A DNA stretch of 42,533 nucleotides. It comes from Bacteroides faecis MAJ27. Its GTDB lineage: Bacteria; Bacteroidota; Bacteroidia; Bacteroidales; Bacteroidaceae. The DNA lies in contig NZ_FNNN01000034.1 in the NCBI RefSeq assembly GCF_900106755.1, forward strand, positions 1-42,533, in the 5' to 3' direction. The position numbers and the translations under genes are program-made. Under the pieces are notes generated by a model. The model searched no databases and was not told the origin of the DNA. It saw only the letters and a program-made list of their open reading frames with translations. The stretch's first letter is position 1, and every line of letters starts with the position of its first letter. This document shows positions 1-8,646 of the stretch, in pieces.

Positions 1-2079
1 TTGTTCCAAAGCCGCTAAAGCTGTCCGAACACGTGTCTCAATATCGGATACCGAATCGTCCCAACCTGCCTGACGTGCAATTTCCAATGCAGAACAGCTG
101 ACTTTCATACGTTGTCTGGTAAGGTCTTTTATAGCTTTCCAAATCTGTTGTATCTCACTAATACTTAGCTTCGTCTGGTTCAATAATATAAAATGCTTGT
201 CTAGGTCGTTGTCACTATAAAGCACATAGCAACGTGCGCTGAGGCTGGGATCACGACCGGCTCTGCCTGCTTCCTGAACATAATTCTCCAACGAATCGGA
301 TATATCATAATGCACTACAAGACCGACATCTTTCTTGTCGACTCCCATGCCAAAAGCTGATGTTGCCACAATGATGCGTACTTGATCATTCATGAATGCA
401 TCCTGGTTTACAATCTTTTCATCAGGTTCCATCCTGCCATTGAAAGGTAATGCATTATAACCATCACGGGTTAATTTGATAGCCAGTTCCTCTGTACGTT
501 TGGTACGTGATACATAAACAATTGTCGGACAATCGGATTCAGCCACAAGTTCCCTTAGTTTTAAATATTTATCATCGTCACTTTCAGCATATATGACGGA
601 ATAACGCAGGTTCGTTCTTGAAGCCGTTGACGCAAACAACTCTAAGTCTAAATCCAATGTATGTTTGAAATAATCACAGATATCTTGCACTACTTTTTGT
701 TTGGCCGTAGCAGTGAAACAAGACACAGGTATCGGGCCCTTGCATTTTTTCTTTTGCTGGTATTCACTAATAAATTTACCTATATAAAGATAATCAACCC
801 TAAAATCCTGTCCCCATGAAGAAAAACAGTGTGCCTCGTCTATCACAAACCTCACAACGTGGCGTCCCATCAATATTCTCTCGATGGTCTTTGAACGGAG
901 CATTTCAGGAGATATGTACAAAAGCGAAGCTTCTCCGTCTTGTACTCTTTGTATTGACAGTGACCTTGTAATAGGGTCTAACAGACCATTAATGGTTACA
1001 GCATCAGTAATCCCCCTATCCGCAAGGTTATCTACCTGGTCTTTCATCAGCGACTGCAATGGCGAGATAACAACCGTAAGTCCATGTACAGAACGGCCTG
1101 CCATAAGTGCAGGCAATTGGAAAGTAAGCGATTTCCCACCGCCGGTAGGGAATATTGCCAACAATGACTTACCTTTCACCGCGGCCTGGGCAGCTTGCTC
1201 TTGAAGTGGCTCGCCTTCATATGTACGGAATCGTCCATATCCAAAAAATGCTTTTAAGTTATGGAGCACATCCAATTGGCTATTGCAATAAACACAGCCT
1301 TCGTTACAACTGGCATGACGCAGGAGTTTTATTACAAATTCCACTCCGGGATAATTGTGGAGTACCCATCCGGGAGTAATAGAACGATAGTCGGTAGTGG
1401 CAATTAGAGCCAATGCATATGCCAATTCGCAAGGATGTTGCCTGACCAACATGTCAAGATCTGCATGTTGACAGATTTTCCCTACGTAAAGGTTTCTTAT
1501 TAGTTCAGATACCCCCTCATTGATATATTCCGCTCCCACCATGCTAAAAAAGCCCTCAAACTCTTTCTTGTCCTTTAACAACGAGGCAAATAGCCTGCGT
1601 TTTTCGTTTGGCAATAAATTCCAGCGTGTTATTTCGTCTAATAACAGATCTTTTGCTTTTTCGCAATCATTTACCGGATTGTTCATCTGCTCACTTATCA
1701 GTTTGTCATCTTTCACAAGCTTGTGGTAAGGACGTTCCGGAAACAATAAAGGTGAGATATAAAGTGTATCGACCAGAAGCCAGCGACATGCTTCATCTGT
1801 GAACAGATATCTGGCATCGTGATGAATGATATTATGTCCACAGACATAGTTTACGTCATTAAGAAATTCAAATAGTTCTTCTTTAGAAGTTTTATGATAT
1901 ATTGCACCATCATGACGGAGTGCACCAATATCATGAATCTTATGGTCCTTTAAACCAATCTCAACATCTACTATGGCATAACGTGAGGGCATCATATGGC
2001 ACATATGGATTTGATTACCGATGACATTATTGGTTTCCTCTGATTTTCTAGTTCCTATGAATCTGCTCCATATCGACAT
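1..2079 (-). CDS. Exonuclease-RecQ helicase fusion, N-terminal 693 codons (runs off left edge)
   Basis: I read an open frame on the minus strand from ATG at 2079 to base 1 without a stop; the C-terminus lies outside the window. Residues about 30-145 resemble a DEDD 3'-5' exonuclease: D38-x-E40 in VDVEIG, GHNIIHHDARYL with D88, and NDCEKAKDLL with D138. A Cys cluster (C257, C261, C264) follows. From about 285 it is a RecQ-type superfamily 2 helicase: Walker A PTGGGKSL (310-317), DEAHCFSSWG (413-422), ATSAFGMGVDKKD and QEAGRAGRDP. A helicase with an N-terminal exonuclease has the same plan as WRN, so it likely unwinds and trims DNA ends or structured intermediates. No earlier in-frame ATG exists before the upstream stop, though the short reading frame before it also looks translatable. 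Its place beside an integrase suggests an island gene; a role in defence is only a guess. Confidence 0.88.
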   Translation of the reverse strand, partial: MSIWSRFIGTRKSEETNNVIGNQIHMCHMMPSRYAIVDVEIGLKDHKIHDIGALRHDGAIYHKTSKEELFEFLNDVNYVCGHNIIHHDARYLFTDEACRWLLVDTLYISPLLFPERPYHKLVKDDKLISEQMNNPVNDCEKAKDLLLDEITRWNLLPNEKRRLFASLLKDKKEFEGFFSMVGAEYINEGVSELIRNLYVGKICQHADLDMLVRQHPCELAYALALIATTDYRSITPGWVLHNYPGVEFVIKLLRHASCNEGCVYCNSQLDVLHNLKAFFGYGRFRTYEGEPLQEQAAQAAVKGKSLLAIFPTGGGKSLTFQLPALMAGRSVHGLTVVISPLQSLMKDQVDNLADRGITDAVTINGLLDPITRSLSIQRVQDGEASLLYISPEMLRSKTIERILMGRHVVRFVIDEAHCFSSWGQDFRVDYLYIGKFISEYQQKKKCKGPIPVSCFTATAKQKVVQDICDYFKHTLDLDLELFASTASRTNLRYSVIYAESDDDKYLKLRELVAESDCPTIVYVSRTKRTEELAIKLTRDGYNALPFNGRMEPDEKIVNQDAFMNDQVRIIVATSAFGMGVDKKDVGLVVHYDISDSLENYVQEAGRAGRDPSLSARCYVLYSDNDLDKHFILLNQTKLSISEIQQIWKAIKDLTRQRMKVSCSALEIARQAGWDDSVSDIETRVRTALAALEQ

Positions 2080-2971
2080 ACATTCAATATAATAAGGTGT
2101 TTTATAATCGGAATTTATTATGTATCTGCATGTTTCTCTTATTGTCGTTCAGGTATAATAACCCATACATACAAAGGTAAGGATAAATTCACTAAAATCG
2201 TCTTTTTTACAACTTTTATATATTGCTATCACACTGCTCATTAAGAAAAACTATACTTTCATAACTAAAAGCTGTTGTTACTGAATAATCATTCCCGGGG
2301 TTACACTATATATTACAACATATGTATACAAGTCATCAATATTACAAATATTTTGAATTTGAAGAAGAAAAACAATGCTAGTATTTTACTCATAATAAAA
2401 AATTAGAATAACAGATTTCTATTATTAGATTTCTCTTTTTGTAAAAAGATAGGGGGTTGTCTGACGCAATAGAAGTTAGCAGATTCCTCTCGCTTTATTT
2501 TTCTGTGATATGTATAAAAAATCTAAATAAAAGAATTGCCAATCAAATTATTTCTGTGCAATTTTATACGATTGGATTAGAGGTGTGAATCTCGAATAAT
2601 AATGGTAATAAAAGTCTGGTTTATTTTGTTTTGAAAGGGCTTCTGTTCTCGTCTAGGGATATAGAGGTCCTTTCTTATTTCCGTGGGGTTAGCAGAAGGC
2701 GAAAAGTAAGTGAACAAAGTGAAACGACATACATAACTCCAGTAGGGAGATGAAAGTGGAATAAAAAGTTGTGCAAATCGTGTACATTTTATAATAGAAG
2801 TACATTTTTTGTGAATAAAATATTCCCCCTTCGGCTATGTATCTACTATCGTATAATCTTCTGTCTACGACTTACCCAATAAAGAAAAAAAAGAAAAGAA
2901 GCCAAGTCATGCTTTAGCCTCTCTCCTTATAAATATTTACCAAGAGCAAAAATTAGCAGGTTGGTCAAGTT
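2080..2971. other. AT-rich gap, no gene seen
   Basis: About 890 bp between the helicase start and the end of the downstream lipoprotein. It is very AT-rich, with frequent stops in all frames, and I recognise no protein, RNA gene or complete repeat. The helicase promoter should lie in its left part. The composition differs from the housekeeping genes to the right, which fits recently acquired DNA. Confidence 0.6.
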
Positions 2972-3877
2972 TTACCAGGCAAATGAATATCTGTCTTCCC
3001 ACGTTCCTTCTCCAGGTCTTTTCACTATCAACTCCGTTGGGTAACCATTGGAATTTAACGTCCATTTAAAATCATAGTCACTAAATGAGTCATGTGCATA
3101 GGGAGCATGCATCCTAAGCGGCAGATGCTTTGTAGCCGTGCCGAGCATACCTCCATAGTAAGCATATATCATTTCGTCCATGTCTACATCCAATAATTCG
3201 TCAAACATCATCAGACATCCCTTGTTTTCTATAGGAGTTGTAATCTCATCTGTTGTATAGTAGATTTCAGTGTCAGGCCATATATCTTGATTATCAATTT
3301 TCCCATCACCATTTATATCCTTGCCACCATCATCCAAGAAGGATTGGGTGGAAGTAGCCACCACATCACCATCCTTATAAGTAATCTTCGTTAACTCACC
3401 ATCGCTTTCGGAACGTCTCATTTCAATCAAATGCCCCTCGGTATCGTATTCCATCTCCCAAGTAAACTCATCAGCGTCGGGAGTACCGGCGTGGTCTATT
3501 GATTTGCAGTATTTTACATAGCCATCACTGTTGAGCTGCAAGTTTAGTTCGGTCACATCGCCGTTTTCGTCCGTCACTGTTATTCTGGCTGAATTTATTG
3601 AAGCCTCCGCCCGTGTAACAGGAAAATATTCGAAGAGGGCCTTTTCGCCCTCATCAGTTGTAATGCTTGTCACCAATCCCTCTTCATTTTGGGAGATAGA
3701 CATGCCTGAAACAGATTTGGGGAGCCCACCTGTAAATACTTTCTCCGGATTGACCACTGTAGTTGTGTTGTCGCCATCGTTACCATTACCATTCTCGTCA
3801 TTGTCACTGCAAGCTGTGAACCCTAAGCAGAAAGCTATCCCCAGCATAAAAGCAGCCATAACTTTAAACATCTTCAT
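2972..3877 (-). CDS. Secreted lipoprotein of unknown function (DUF4595-like)
   Basis: Starting at ATG 3877 gives a clean lipoprotein leader, MKMFKVMAAF then a hydrophobic stretch to FTAC (C23), followed by an acidic Asn/Asp/Gly linker typical of surface-exposed Bacteroides lipoproteins. An ATG at 3928 would only add an unlikely N-terminal extension. The rest (about 300 residues) is rich in short beta strands with YDTEGHLIEM and LNSNGYPTELIV segments, a pattern seen in Bacteroides DUF4595-type porin-like repeat proteins. An EF-hand-like segment, DINGDGKIDNQD, may bind calcium. It stands alone on the island side of the integrase. Role unknown; the family assignment is from memory of the pattern. 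Confidence 0.75.
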   Translation of the reverse strand: MKMFKVMAAFMLGIAFCLGFTACSDNDENGNGNDGDNTTTVVNPEKVFTGGLPKSVSGMSISQNEEGLVTSITTDEGEKALFEYFPVTRAEASINSARITVTDENGDVTELNLQLNSDGYVKYCKSIDHAGTPDADEFTWEMEYDTEGHLIEMRRSESDGELTKITYKDGDVVATSTQSFLDDGGKDINGDGKIDNQDIWPDTEIYYTTDEITTPIENKGCLMMFDELLDVDMDEMIYAYYGGMLGTATKHLPLRMHAPYAHDSFSDYDFKWTLNSNGYPTELIVKRPGEGTWEDRYSFAW

Positions 3878-4092
3878 AAATCGCGAATCTTGTTTTACCC
3901 CCATTCCTTGAAGGGAAATTATATACAAATAAGAAGTATAAGGAATGCCCTCTGAACCAAACAGAACGGATACTTCCAGTTATTATCAGATTGAATTCAT
4001 ACGATATCTTTTTTTGCAAAGAAAGAAAATTTTCACTTAATAAACAATATACGAGGTAAAATTAAAATATGAGAATTACCCTTGTCACATAT

Positions 4093-4140
4093 TGAACTGC
4101 ACCCCAAAAGTTGGACACAAAAGTTTAGGAGTGCAGTTCA
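4093..4140. mobile_element. 48-bp IS3-type terminal-repeat footprint
   Basis: The segment begins TGAACTGCACCCCAAAAGT and ends with GTGCAGTTCA, so its two ends are inverted repeats (10 bp perfect, imperfect further in). The left arm resembles the terminal repeat of IS3-family elements. No transposase lies between, so this is a footprint, an internal-deletion derivative or a miniature element. About 210 bp on either side between the lipoprotein and the integrase hold no gene. Confidence 0.5.
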
Positions 4141-4317
4141 TGCGGCAGAGGGGAGGGAAATCTTTGAATATAATTAGAAGGTTATAAAGGTCTAATAAAA
4201 AGAAATCCGCCGTTTTATCGTGTTATTTCTCTTTTTTTAGTAGTTTATCAGAAAAAATATCTTTTTTGTTTGCATGTTTTCCAAAATATCTCCATCTTTG
4301 CAACGCTGTTTAGCTCC

Positions 4318-4334
4318 GTTACTTATGAAGTAAC
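4318..4334. repeat. Perfect inverted repeat (7-bp arms, 3-bp loop) beyond the integrase stop
   Basis: GTTACTT, ATG, AAGTAAC forms a perfect short stem just past the recombinase stop codon (4345). There is no U-run on the minus transcript, so it is a poor intrinsic terminator. It could be a recombinase-related site or a simple 3' hairpin. Confidence 0.35.
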
Positions 4335-4344
4335 AGGCTTAAAT

Positions 4345-5283
4345 TCAACACATTGCCACTGACATTGAGCGCTTTATAAAACCCACCACCTTTTTATTGG
4401 CTTCATCTATTTTCTTATTCCGGAAGGGTTTGAGATACGTCTCGGTCACTGTGATCGAAGAGTGTCCCATAGCTTCAGAAATAACGCCCGGGTGAATTTC
4501 ACAATAGTAAGCTGTCGTTGCCCATGTATGGCGGGCAGTATACGAACTAAGTTTATCCCCCAGTCCTAACATTTCACCAAGCAACATCAGTTGCCTATTG
4601 AAATTGCGGAGTGCCAACTGGTATTCGTGATAAGCCTCCTTCGTCCCTTCCCGACTATTTAATAATGGAAATAAATAAGGAGATGACGTATCACGATTCA
4701 TATACCTCTTTAATATAGCCATCGCTTCCGGAGTTAAAGTCACTGACAAAGGACGCCCGGTCTTCCGCCTGCGGTAAGTGATAACATTGTCGTGCAAATC
4801 ACTTTTACGCAAATAGGCAAGATCGACAAAAGGCAGACCACGGAGCAGAAACATCAAAACGAACAGTTCCTGCGTACGACGCATGTCAGATGTCACTGCA
4901 GACGACTGCGGCAATTTGGTGAATACTTTCTGTATGTCTTCGGTATCCAATGCACGCTTACGGTCCGCACGCGTACCTGTGTACACAGAACGAAACAAAT
5001 GCGGTACATAGACAGCCCCACGACAATCTACCGCACGATTATAGACCGCACGAAATGTGCGTAAATAGGCGGAAACAGTGTTCCAGCTACATCCCCGGCC
5101 ACGAAGGTGAATCTCGAAGCCTTTTATCCACTCTGGGGTTACTTCATTGAACGTAAAATCCCCTTTCCCATGATAAGCAATGATGGCATTGAGACTGCTA
5201 CGATAAACGTGCGCAGTACCAAAGTTTCCCTCCATCTGTAGCCCGTCGGCTACCTGCTTCATAAATGCTACTACTCTTAACAT
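4345..5283 (-). CDS. Tyrosine recombinase / integrase
   Basis: 312 residues. The N-terminal SAM-like core-binding domain (about 1-105) precedes a tyrosine-recombinase catalytic domain. Visible catalytic residues are R148 (LLRGLPFVDLAYL), K174 (RRKTGR), R251 in SSYTARHTWAT, H274 in MGHSS and nucleophile Y283 (TETYL). In the HxxR box the first His is Ser, common in Bacteroides integrases and Mpi/Tsr-type invertases. It cuts and rejoins DNA through a phosphotyrosine. It lies between a tRNA-His-like fragment and probable island genes and points into the island, so it most likely integrates or excises that island; a phase-variation invertase is the alternative. Confidence 0.92.
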   Translation of the reverse strand: MLRVVAFMKQVADGLQMEGNFGTAHVYRSSLNAIIAYHGKGDFTFNEVTPEWIKGFEIHLRGRGCSWNTVSAYLRTFRAVYNRAVDCRGAVYVPHLFRSVYTGTRADRKRALDTEDIQKVFTKLPQSSAVTSDMRRTQELFVLMFLLRGLPFVDLAYLRKSDLHDNVITYRRRKTGRPLSVTLTPEAMAILKRYMNRDTSSPYLFPLLNSREGTKEAYHEYQLALRNFNRQLMLLGEMLGLGDKLSSYTARHTWATTAYYCEIHPGVISEAMGHSSITVTETYLKPFRNKKIDEANKKVVGFIKRSMSVAMC

Positions 5284-5870
5284 CTTACTTGTTATTAAAA
5301 AAATTATGCAATAAATATAATAGGTTTTGGACTAATGGAACATCTTCTGATACATATATTATATTTATTTGAAATTATCTAATCTATCTGCTATGTCCAA
5401 AGTTAAGAATAATAACAAAGCTAAAAGTATAGATGTTGTAGGGATAGAAATTTATGAAAAGCGGAAATCTTGAAAAATTTTGTTTGCTGACTACAAATAA
5501 TCTAAATAAAATAAGGAATTATTGTTCAATAATCTTTAAATTACTTATAGCGTAAAAGAAGATTACTAATAGAAATAACCTCCTTTATCAAATGGTCATT
5601 ATTTATTATGACTTTCTAGTTTTATATAAATAATAACTTAACTCATTTACCAAACACATAAATTTATAACTTTAGAATTAGCCTTATTTTCAGTCACAAA
5701 ATCTCTTTCTATCTAAATATCTGTAACTTTCATTGACTCGTCAATATAATTTAAAACTGTGATTAACTTCTTGATATAAGAAATAATGATTAACTTTGCA
5801 AAGTAAGTCAATGTTGACCTATTGTTGACCCCTAAACTTACAAAGAGATAATTAACATGTTGATAACAAG
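5284..5870. other. AT-rich gap with clustered TTGAC sites; possible recombinase arm region
   Basis: No gene is seen between the recombinase and the tRNA-like sequence. The right 100 bp contain TTGAC or its complement five times: a palindrome TTGACTCGTCAA (5733-5744), GTCAATGTTGAC (5807-5818), and two direct TGTTGACC copies 11 bp apart (5812-5819 and 5823-5830). Such clusters next to an integration site can be arm-type binding sites for the integrase or its accessory factor; this is inferred from position only. Confidence 0.4.
5771..5798 (+). promoter_or_regulatory. Putative promoter ahead of the tRNA-His-like sequence
   Basis: TTG at 5771-5773 and TAACTTTG at 5791-5798, 17 bases apart, match the Bacteroides -33/-7 pattern (TTG...TAnnTTTG). 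The predicted transcript would start about 65 bases before the tRNA-like sequence. Confidence 0.4.
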
Positions 5871-5940
5871 GGGATTCAGTTGGTTAGAGCCTCAGATTGT
5901 GGTTCTGAATGTCGCCGGTTCGAGTCCGGTCTTCCCCCCC
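5871..5940 (+). tRNA. tRNA-His(GTG)-like sequence, 5' acceptor end not matching
   Basis: The anticodon arm (TCAGA, loop TTGTGGT, TCTGA) has anticodon GTG, so histidine. The T arm (GCCGG, TTCGAGT, CCGGT) and D loop (AGTTGGTTA) are canonical, and the 3' acceptor strand CTTCCCC plus C73 is present. The bases before the D loop (GGGGATTC) do not supply a 7-bp acceptor strand, the usual position 8-9 pair and a GCTC D-stem strand; about five bases appear missing. This fits a 3' tRNA fragment displaced by island integration, the intact copy then lying to the left outside the window. A genuine but odd tRNA cannot be excluded. Confidence 0.65.
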
Positions 5941-5961
5941 AAAAAAGAAATACTCAAAAAC

Positions 5962-6000
5962 AAGTCCTGTAAATCTTTTGCTTTACAGGACTTATTTTTT
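5962..6000 (+). terminator. Rho-independent terminator after the tRNA-His-like sequence
   Basis: AAGTCCTGTAAA (5962-5973) pairs perfectly with TTTACAGGACTT (5982-5993) across an 8-base loop, followed by a T-rich run. It ends tRNA transcription and separates it from the PspC gene. Confidence 0.85.
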
Positions 6001-6018
6001 ATTTATCCAATAAACCTT

Positions 6019-6255
6019 ATGGAAAACAACAAAAAACTGACCCGTTCCAGAAAAGAACGAATGATAGCAGGAGTATGCGGTGGTTTAGCCGAATACTTGG
6101 GCTGGGACCCTACCTTAGTAAGAATAGTCTATGTACTGGCTACCATCTTCACTGCTTTTGCAGGAGTCATCATTTACTTGATTCTATGGATCATCATGCC
6201 GGAAGAAAGATATAGCGACGGATATGGCGACAGAATGAATCAACGCTTACATTAA
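6019..6255 (+). CDS. PspC-domain membrane protein
   Basis: 78 residues from ATG 6019. The open frame extends upstream through the tRNA and terminator to 5857, but that part is not protein-like; MENNKKLTRSRKERMIAGVC is the normal PspC start. Motif AGVCGGLAEYLGWDPTLVRI is followed by one transmembrane helix (about 43-63) ending in IMPEE. PspC-domain proteins sit in the inner membrane and in enterobacteria take part in the phage-shock envelope stress response; here there is no pspA neighbour, so the exact role is open. It is one base from the following VOC gene and probably co-transcribed. Confidence 0.88.
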   Translation: MENNKKLTRSRKERMIAGVCGGLAEYLGWDPTLVRIVYVLATIFTAFAGVIIYLILWIIMPEERYSDGYGDRMNQRLH

Positions 6256-6256
6256 C

Positions 6257-6634
6257 ATGAAAGTCAAGAGTATTGACCATATTGTCATACCTGTATCCGA
6301 CATACACCAAAGCCTCCATTTCTATACTGAAATATTAGGAATGGAAGCCGATACCAGCCACCAGCGCTTTGCCCTGAAGTTTGGCAATCAAAAAATCAAT
6401 CTACATGTAGGGAAAGCACAATTCCTCCCTGCTGCCAAATGCCCTACCTTCGGAAGTACTGATATCTGCTTATTGGCAGATGGAAGCATAGAAGATATTA
6501 AAGCGGAAGTAACATCCAAGGGAATAGAGATAGAATACGGTATTGTACAGCGTCAAGGTGCCCAAGGAGCCATCCGGAGCATTTATTTCAGAGATCCGGA
6601 TGGTAATCTGATAGAGGTCAGTACCTTAATATAA
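6257..6634 (+). CDS. VOC-family (glyoxalase/bleomycin-resistance fold) protein
   Basis: 125 residues with two beta-alpha-beta-beta-beta modules. IDHIVIPVSD gives metal ligand H8, INLHVGK gives H50, and DPDGNLIEVS gives E120, the usual positions for divalent-metal ligands in glyoxalase I-like enzymes. The substrate cannot be told; close relatives are annotated as lactoylglutathione lyase-like or virulence protein. It follows the PspC gene by one base, and its stop overlaps the stop of the convergent dnaX gene by 9 bp. Confidence 0.85.
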   Translation: MKVKSIDHIVIPVSDIHQSLHFYTEILGMEADTSHQRFALKFGNQKINLHVGKAQFLPAAKCPTFGSTDICLLADGSIEDIKAEVTSKGIEIEYGIVQRQGAQGAIRSIYFRDPDGNLIEVSTLI

Positions 6635-8488
6635 TTCCAATCCGAACTCATCTTTCAGCTGCATCAGCGCCTGATTCTTCTGAGCCATCATCTGGAATTT
6701 CTCAACACGGCCAACCGCCCGAACCGTTTCCGCAGGTTCACTCACCCGTACTGTCATCGCCACCTTGCTATTCTTCAATCTTCCACGAAGATAAGTCTGC
6801 AGTTCCGGTATTAAAGCAGTAAAATCCTTAGCGGCAATTTCATTATCAACCACTACTTCAAAAGTAGTCGAATTATTCAATAACACCGGACGAATCACCT
6901 GCATACGCTTTGCAATAGCGACCTGTTCTTTGGGGAGCTGTCCTGCATATTCCTGCCAGTAATAGTTCAAATCTCTGTCGTTGAAAATAAAATCTTCTTC
7001 TGGTTGTTGAGTTTGCGTCTGGGCAACATTAGTCTTGGCTGCATTCTGAGCAGCCTGATCACGTTGCGGATTCTTAATAGACACGCCTAGACTTGACATC
7101 TTCATCACAGGAATCTTCCGTTCCTCCCTGGCAGTCGAAGAAATTCCCGCCCCTTGCGACGGAACAGAAGTTGTATTCACCGGAGTAGCAGAGCCTGCAG
7201 TTGCAGACGTTTGCGGCTGACGCACGGCAGTATTGGAAACAGATGGTGCAGCAACCGGAGACGGAGCAGAATGAACAGTAGTCTGTTGAGCAGACGGTGC
7301 AGAAGCAACCTGCGGCTGCTGAGCTGCGGCAGGCTGGGTGAATACGGGTTTTATGGTCTGCTTAGGGCCACGCCCACCACTTACATCATCCCCCTCGGTG
7401 GTAAGCTGGGCAACCTGTATCAAGGTCAATTCCACCAGTAAGCGCTTGTTCTTGCTGGCACGGTAATTCAAATCACAATCATTACAAAGCTTCATCGCCC
7501 GATACAAAAACTGCAACGGACACTTCTGTGCCTGTTCCTGATAACGCTGACGTATACTCGCCCCTACTTCCAGCAATGGCAAGGTAGCCGCATCCTTACT
7601 AACCAGCAAATCCCGGCAGTGCGAAGACAATCCGGTAATAAAATGACTTCCGTCAAATCCTTTATTCAGTACATCATTGAAAAGCAGTAATGCATCACTC
7701 ACTCTGTTTTCAAGGAAACAATCCGTCAGACGGAAATAATATTCGTAGTCGAGAACATTCAGATTCTCAATTACACTCTTATACGTAATATTCCCTCCCG
7801 TAAAACTCACTACCTGATCGAAAATAGATAAGGCATCACGCATACCTCCATCCGCTTTCATCGCAATGACGTTCAGAGCTTCGGGTTCTGCCGTAATATT
7901 TTCTTTTGCAGCAACATAGGATAAATGATTCACCGTATCTTCCACACTGATCCGGTTAAAATCATAAATCTGACAACGGGAAAGGATAGTCGGAAGAATC
8001 TTATGCTTCTCCGTTGTAGCAAGAATAAAGATGGCGTGACGGGGAGGTTCTTCCAATGTTTTCAAAAATGCGTTGAAAGCGGAGGCTGAGAGCATATGCA
8101 CCTCGTCGATAATATATACTTTATACTTGCCAATCTGTGGCGGGATGCGTACCTGTTCCACCAGTTGACGGATATCGTCCACCGAGTTGTTGGAGGCAGC
8201 ATCAAGTTCATGGATATTATACGACCGCTGTTCGTTGAAAGCCACACACGATTCACATTCGTTACAGGCTTCACCATCCGCAGTAGGCGTCATACAGTTG
8301 ATGGTTTTGGCGAAGATACGCGCACAAGTAGTCTTTCCCACCCCGCGCGGTCCGCAAAACAAATAAGCATGAGCCAATTTTTGGGTAGCGATTGCATTCT
8401 TTAATGTAGTAGTCAGCGCTCGTTGTCCCACCACCGATTCGAATGTGGACGGACGGTATTTACGAGCTGATACAATATAGTTCTCCAT
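6626..8488 (-). CDS. dnaX: DNA polymerase III subunit gamma/tau
   Basis: 620 residues from ATG 8488 (MENYIVSARKYRPSTFESVVG). An ATG at 8542 is rejected because it lies upstream of the -7 box at 8532-8539. AAA+ clamp-loader ATPase: Walker A GPRGVGKTT, a zinc-binding Cys cluster (CMTPTADGEACNECESC), Walker B DEVHML and sensor-like SRC. A low-complexity Gln/Ala/Ser/Thr/Pro linker (about 380-500) leads to a tau-like C-terminal domain. It loads the beta clamp and ties the replicative polymerase together. Single-gene unit, convergent with the VOC gene. Confidence 0.97.
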   Translation of the reverse strand: MENYIVSARKYRPSTFESVVGQRALTTTLKNAIATQKLAHAYLFCGPRGVGKTTCARIFAKTINCMTPTADGEACNECESCVAFNEQRSYNIHELDAASNNSVDDIRQLVEQVRIPPQIGKYKVYIIDEVHMLSASAFNAFLKTLEEPPRHAIFILATTEKHKILPTILSRCQIYDFNRISVEDTVNHLSYVAAKENITAEPEALNVIAMKADGGMRDALSIFDQVVSFTGGNITYKSVIENLNVLDYEYYFRLTDCFLENRVSDALLLFNDVLNKGFDGSHFITGLSSHCRDLLVSKDAATLPLLEVGASIRQRYQEQAQKCPLQFLYRAMKLCNDCDLNYRASKNKRLLVELTLIQVAQLTTEGDDVSGGRGPKQTIKPVFTQPAAAQQPQVASAPSAQQTTVHSAPSPVAAPSVSNTAVRQPQTSATAGSATPVNTTSVPSQGAGISSTAREERKIPVMKMSSLGVSIKNPQRDQAAQNAAKTNVAQTQTQQPEEDFIFNDRDLNYYWQEYAGQLPKEQVAIAKRMQVIRPVLLNNSTTFEVVVDNEIAAKDFTALIPELQTYLRGRLKNSKVAMTVRVSEPAETVRAVGRVEKFQMMAQKNQALMQLKDEFGLELY

Positions 8489-8531
8489 ATCCGGGATTCT
8501 CTCTGTTTTTTTTGATTTTTCGCTTTCAGTG

Positions 8532-8539
8532 CAAATGTA
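8532..8539 (-). promoter_or_regulatory. -7 box of dnaX
   Basis: On the minus strand the sequence reads TACATTTG, matching TAnnTTTG, 44 bases before the chosen dnaX start. No clear -33 element is seen. Confidence 0.45.
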
Positions 8540-8617
8540 CACAAAAAAGTGATAAGTAATAAAGGATAGAGAAAGAAGTTTTGAACCTAAAGCGGTAAGT
8601 TTTTAAGTTATTAGTTT

Positions 8618-8625
8618 TATCTTTG
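8618..8625 (+). promoter_or_regulatory. -7 box of the FtsB/DivIC-like operon
   Basis: TATCTTTG matches the Bacteroides -7 consensus exactly, 22 bases before the ATG at 8647; it is divergent from the dnaX box about 80 bp away. Confidence 0.5.
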
Positions 8626-8646
8626 CGGATATAAAAAAGAGAAATT

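Noticed and set aside
5857..6018. N-terminal extension of the PspC protein
   Set aside because: The frame passes through the tRNA-like sequence and its terminator; the family start is the ATG at 6019.
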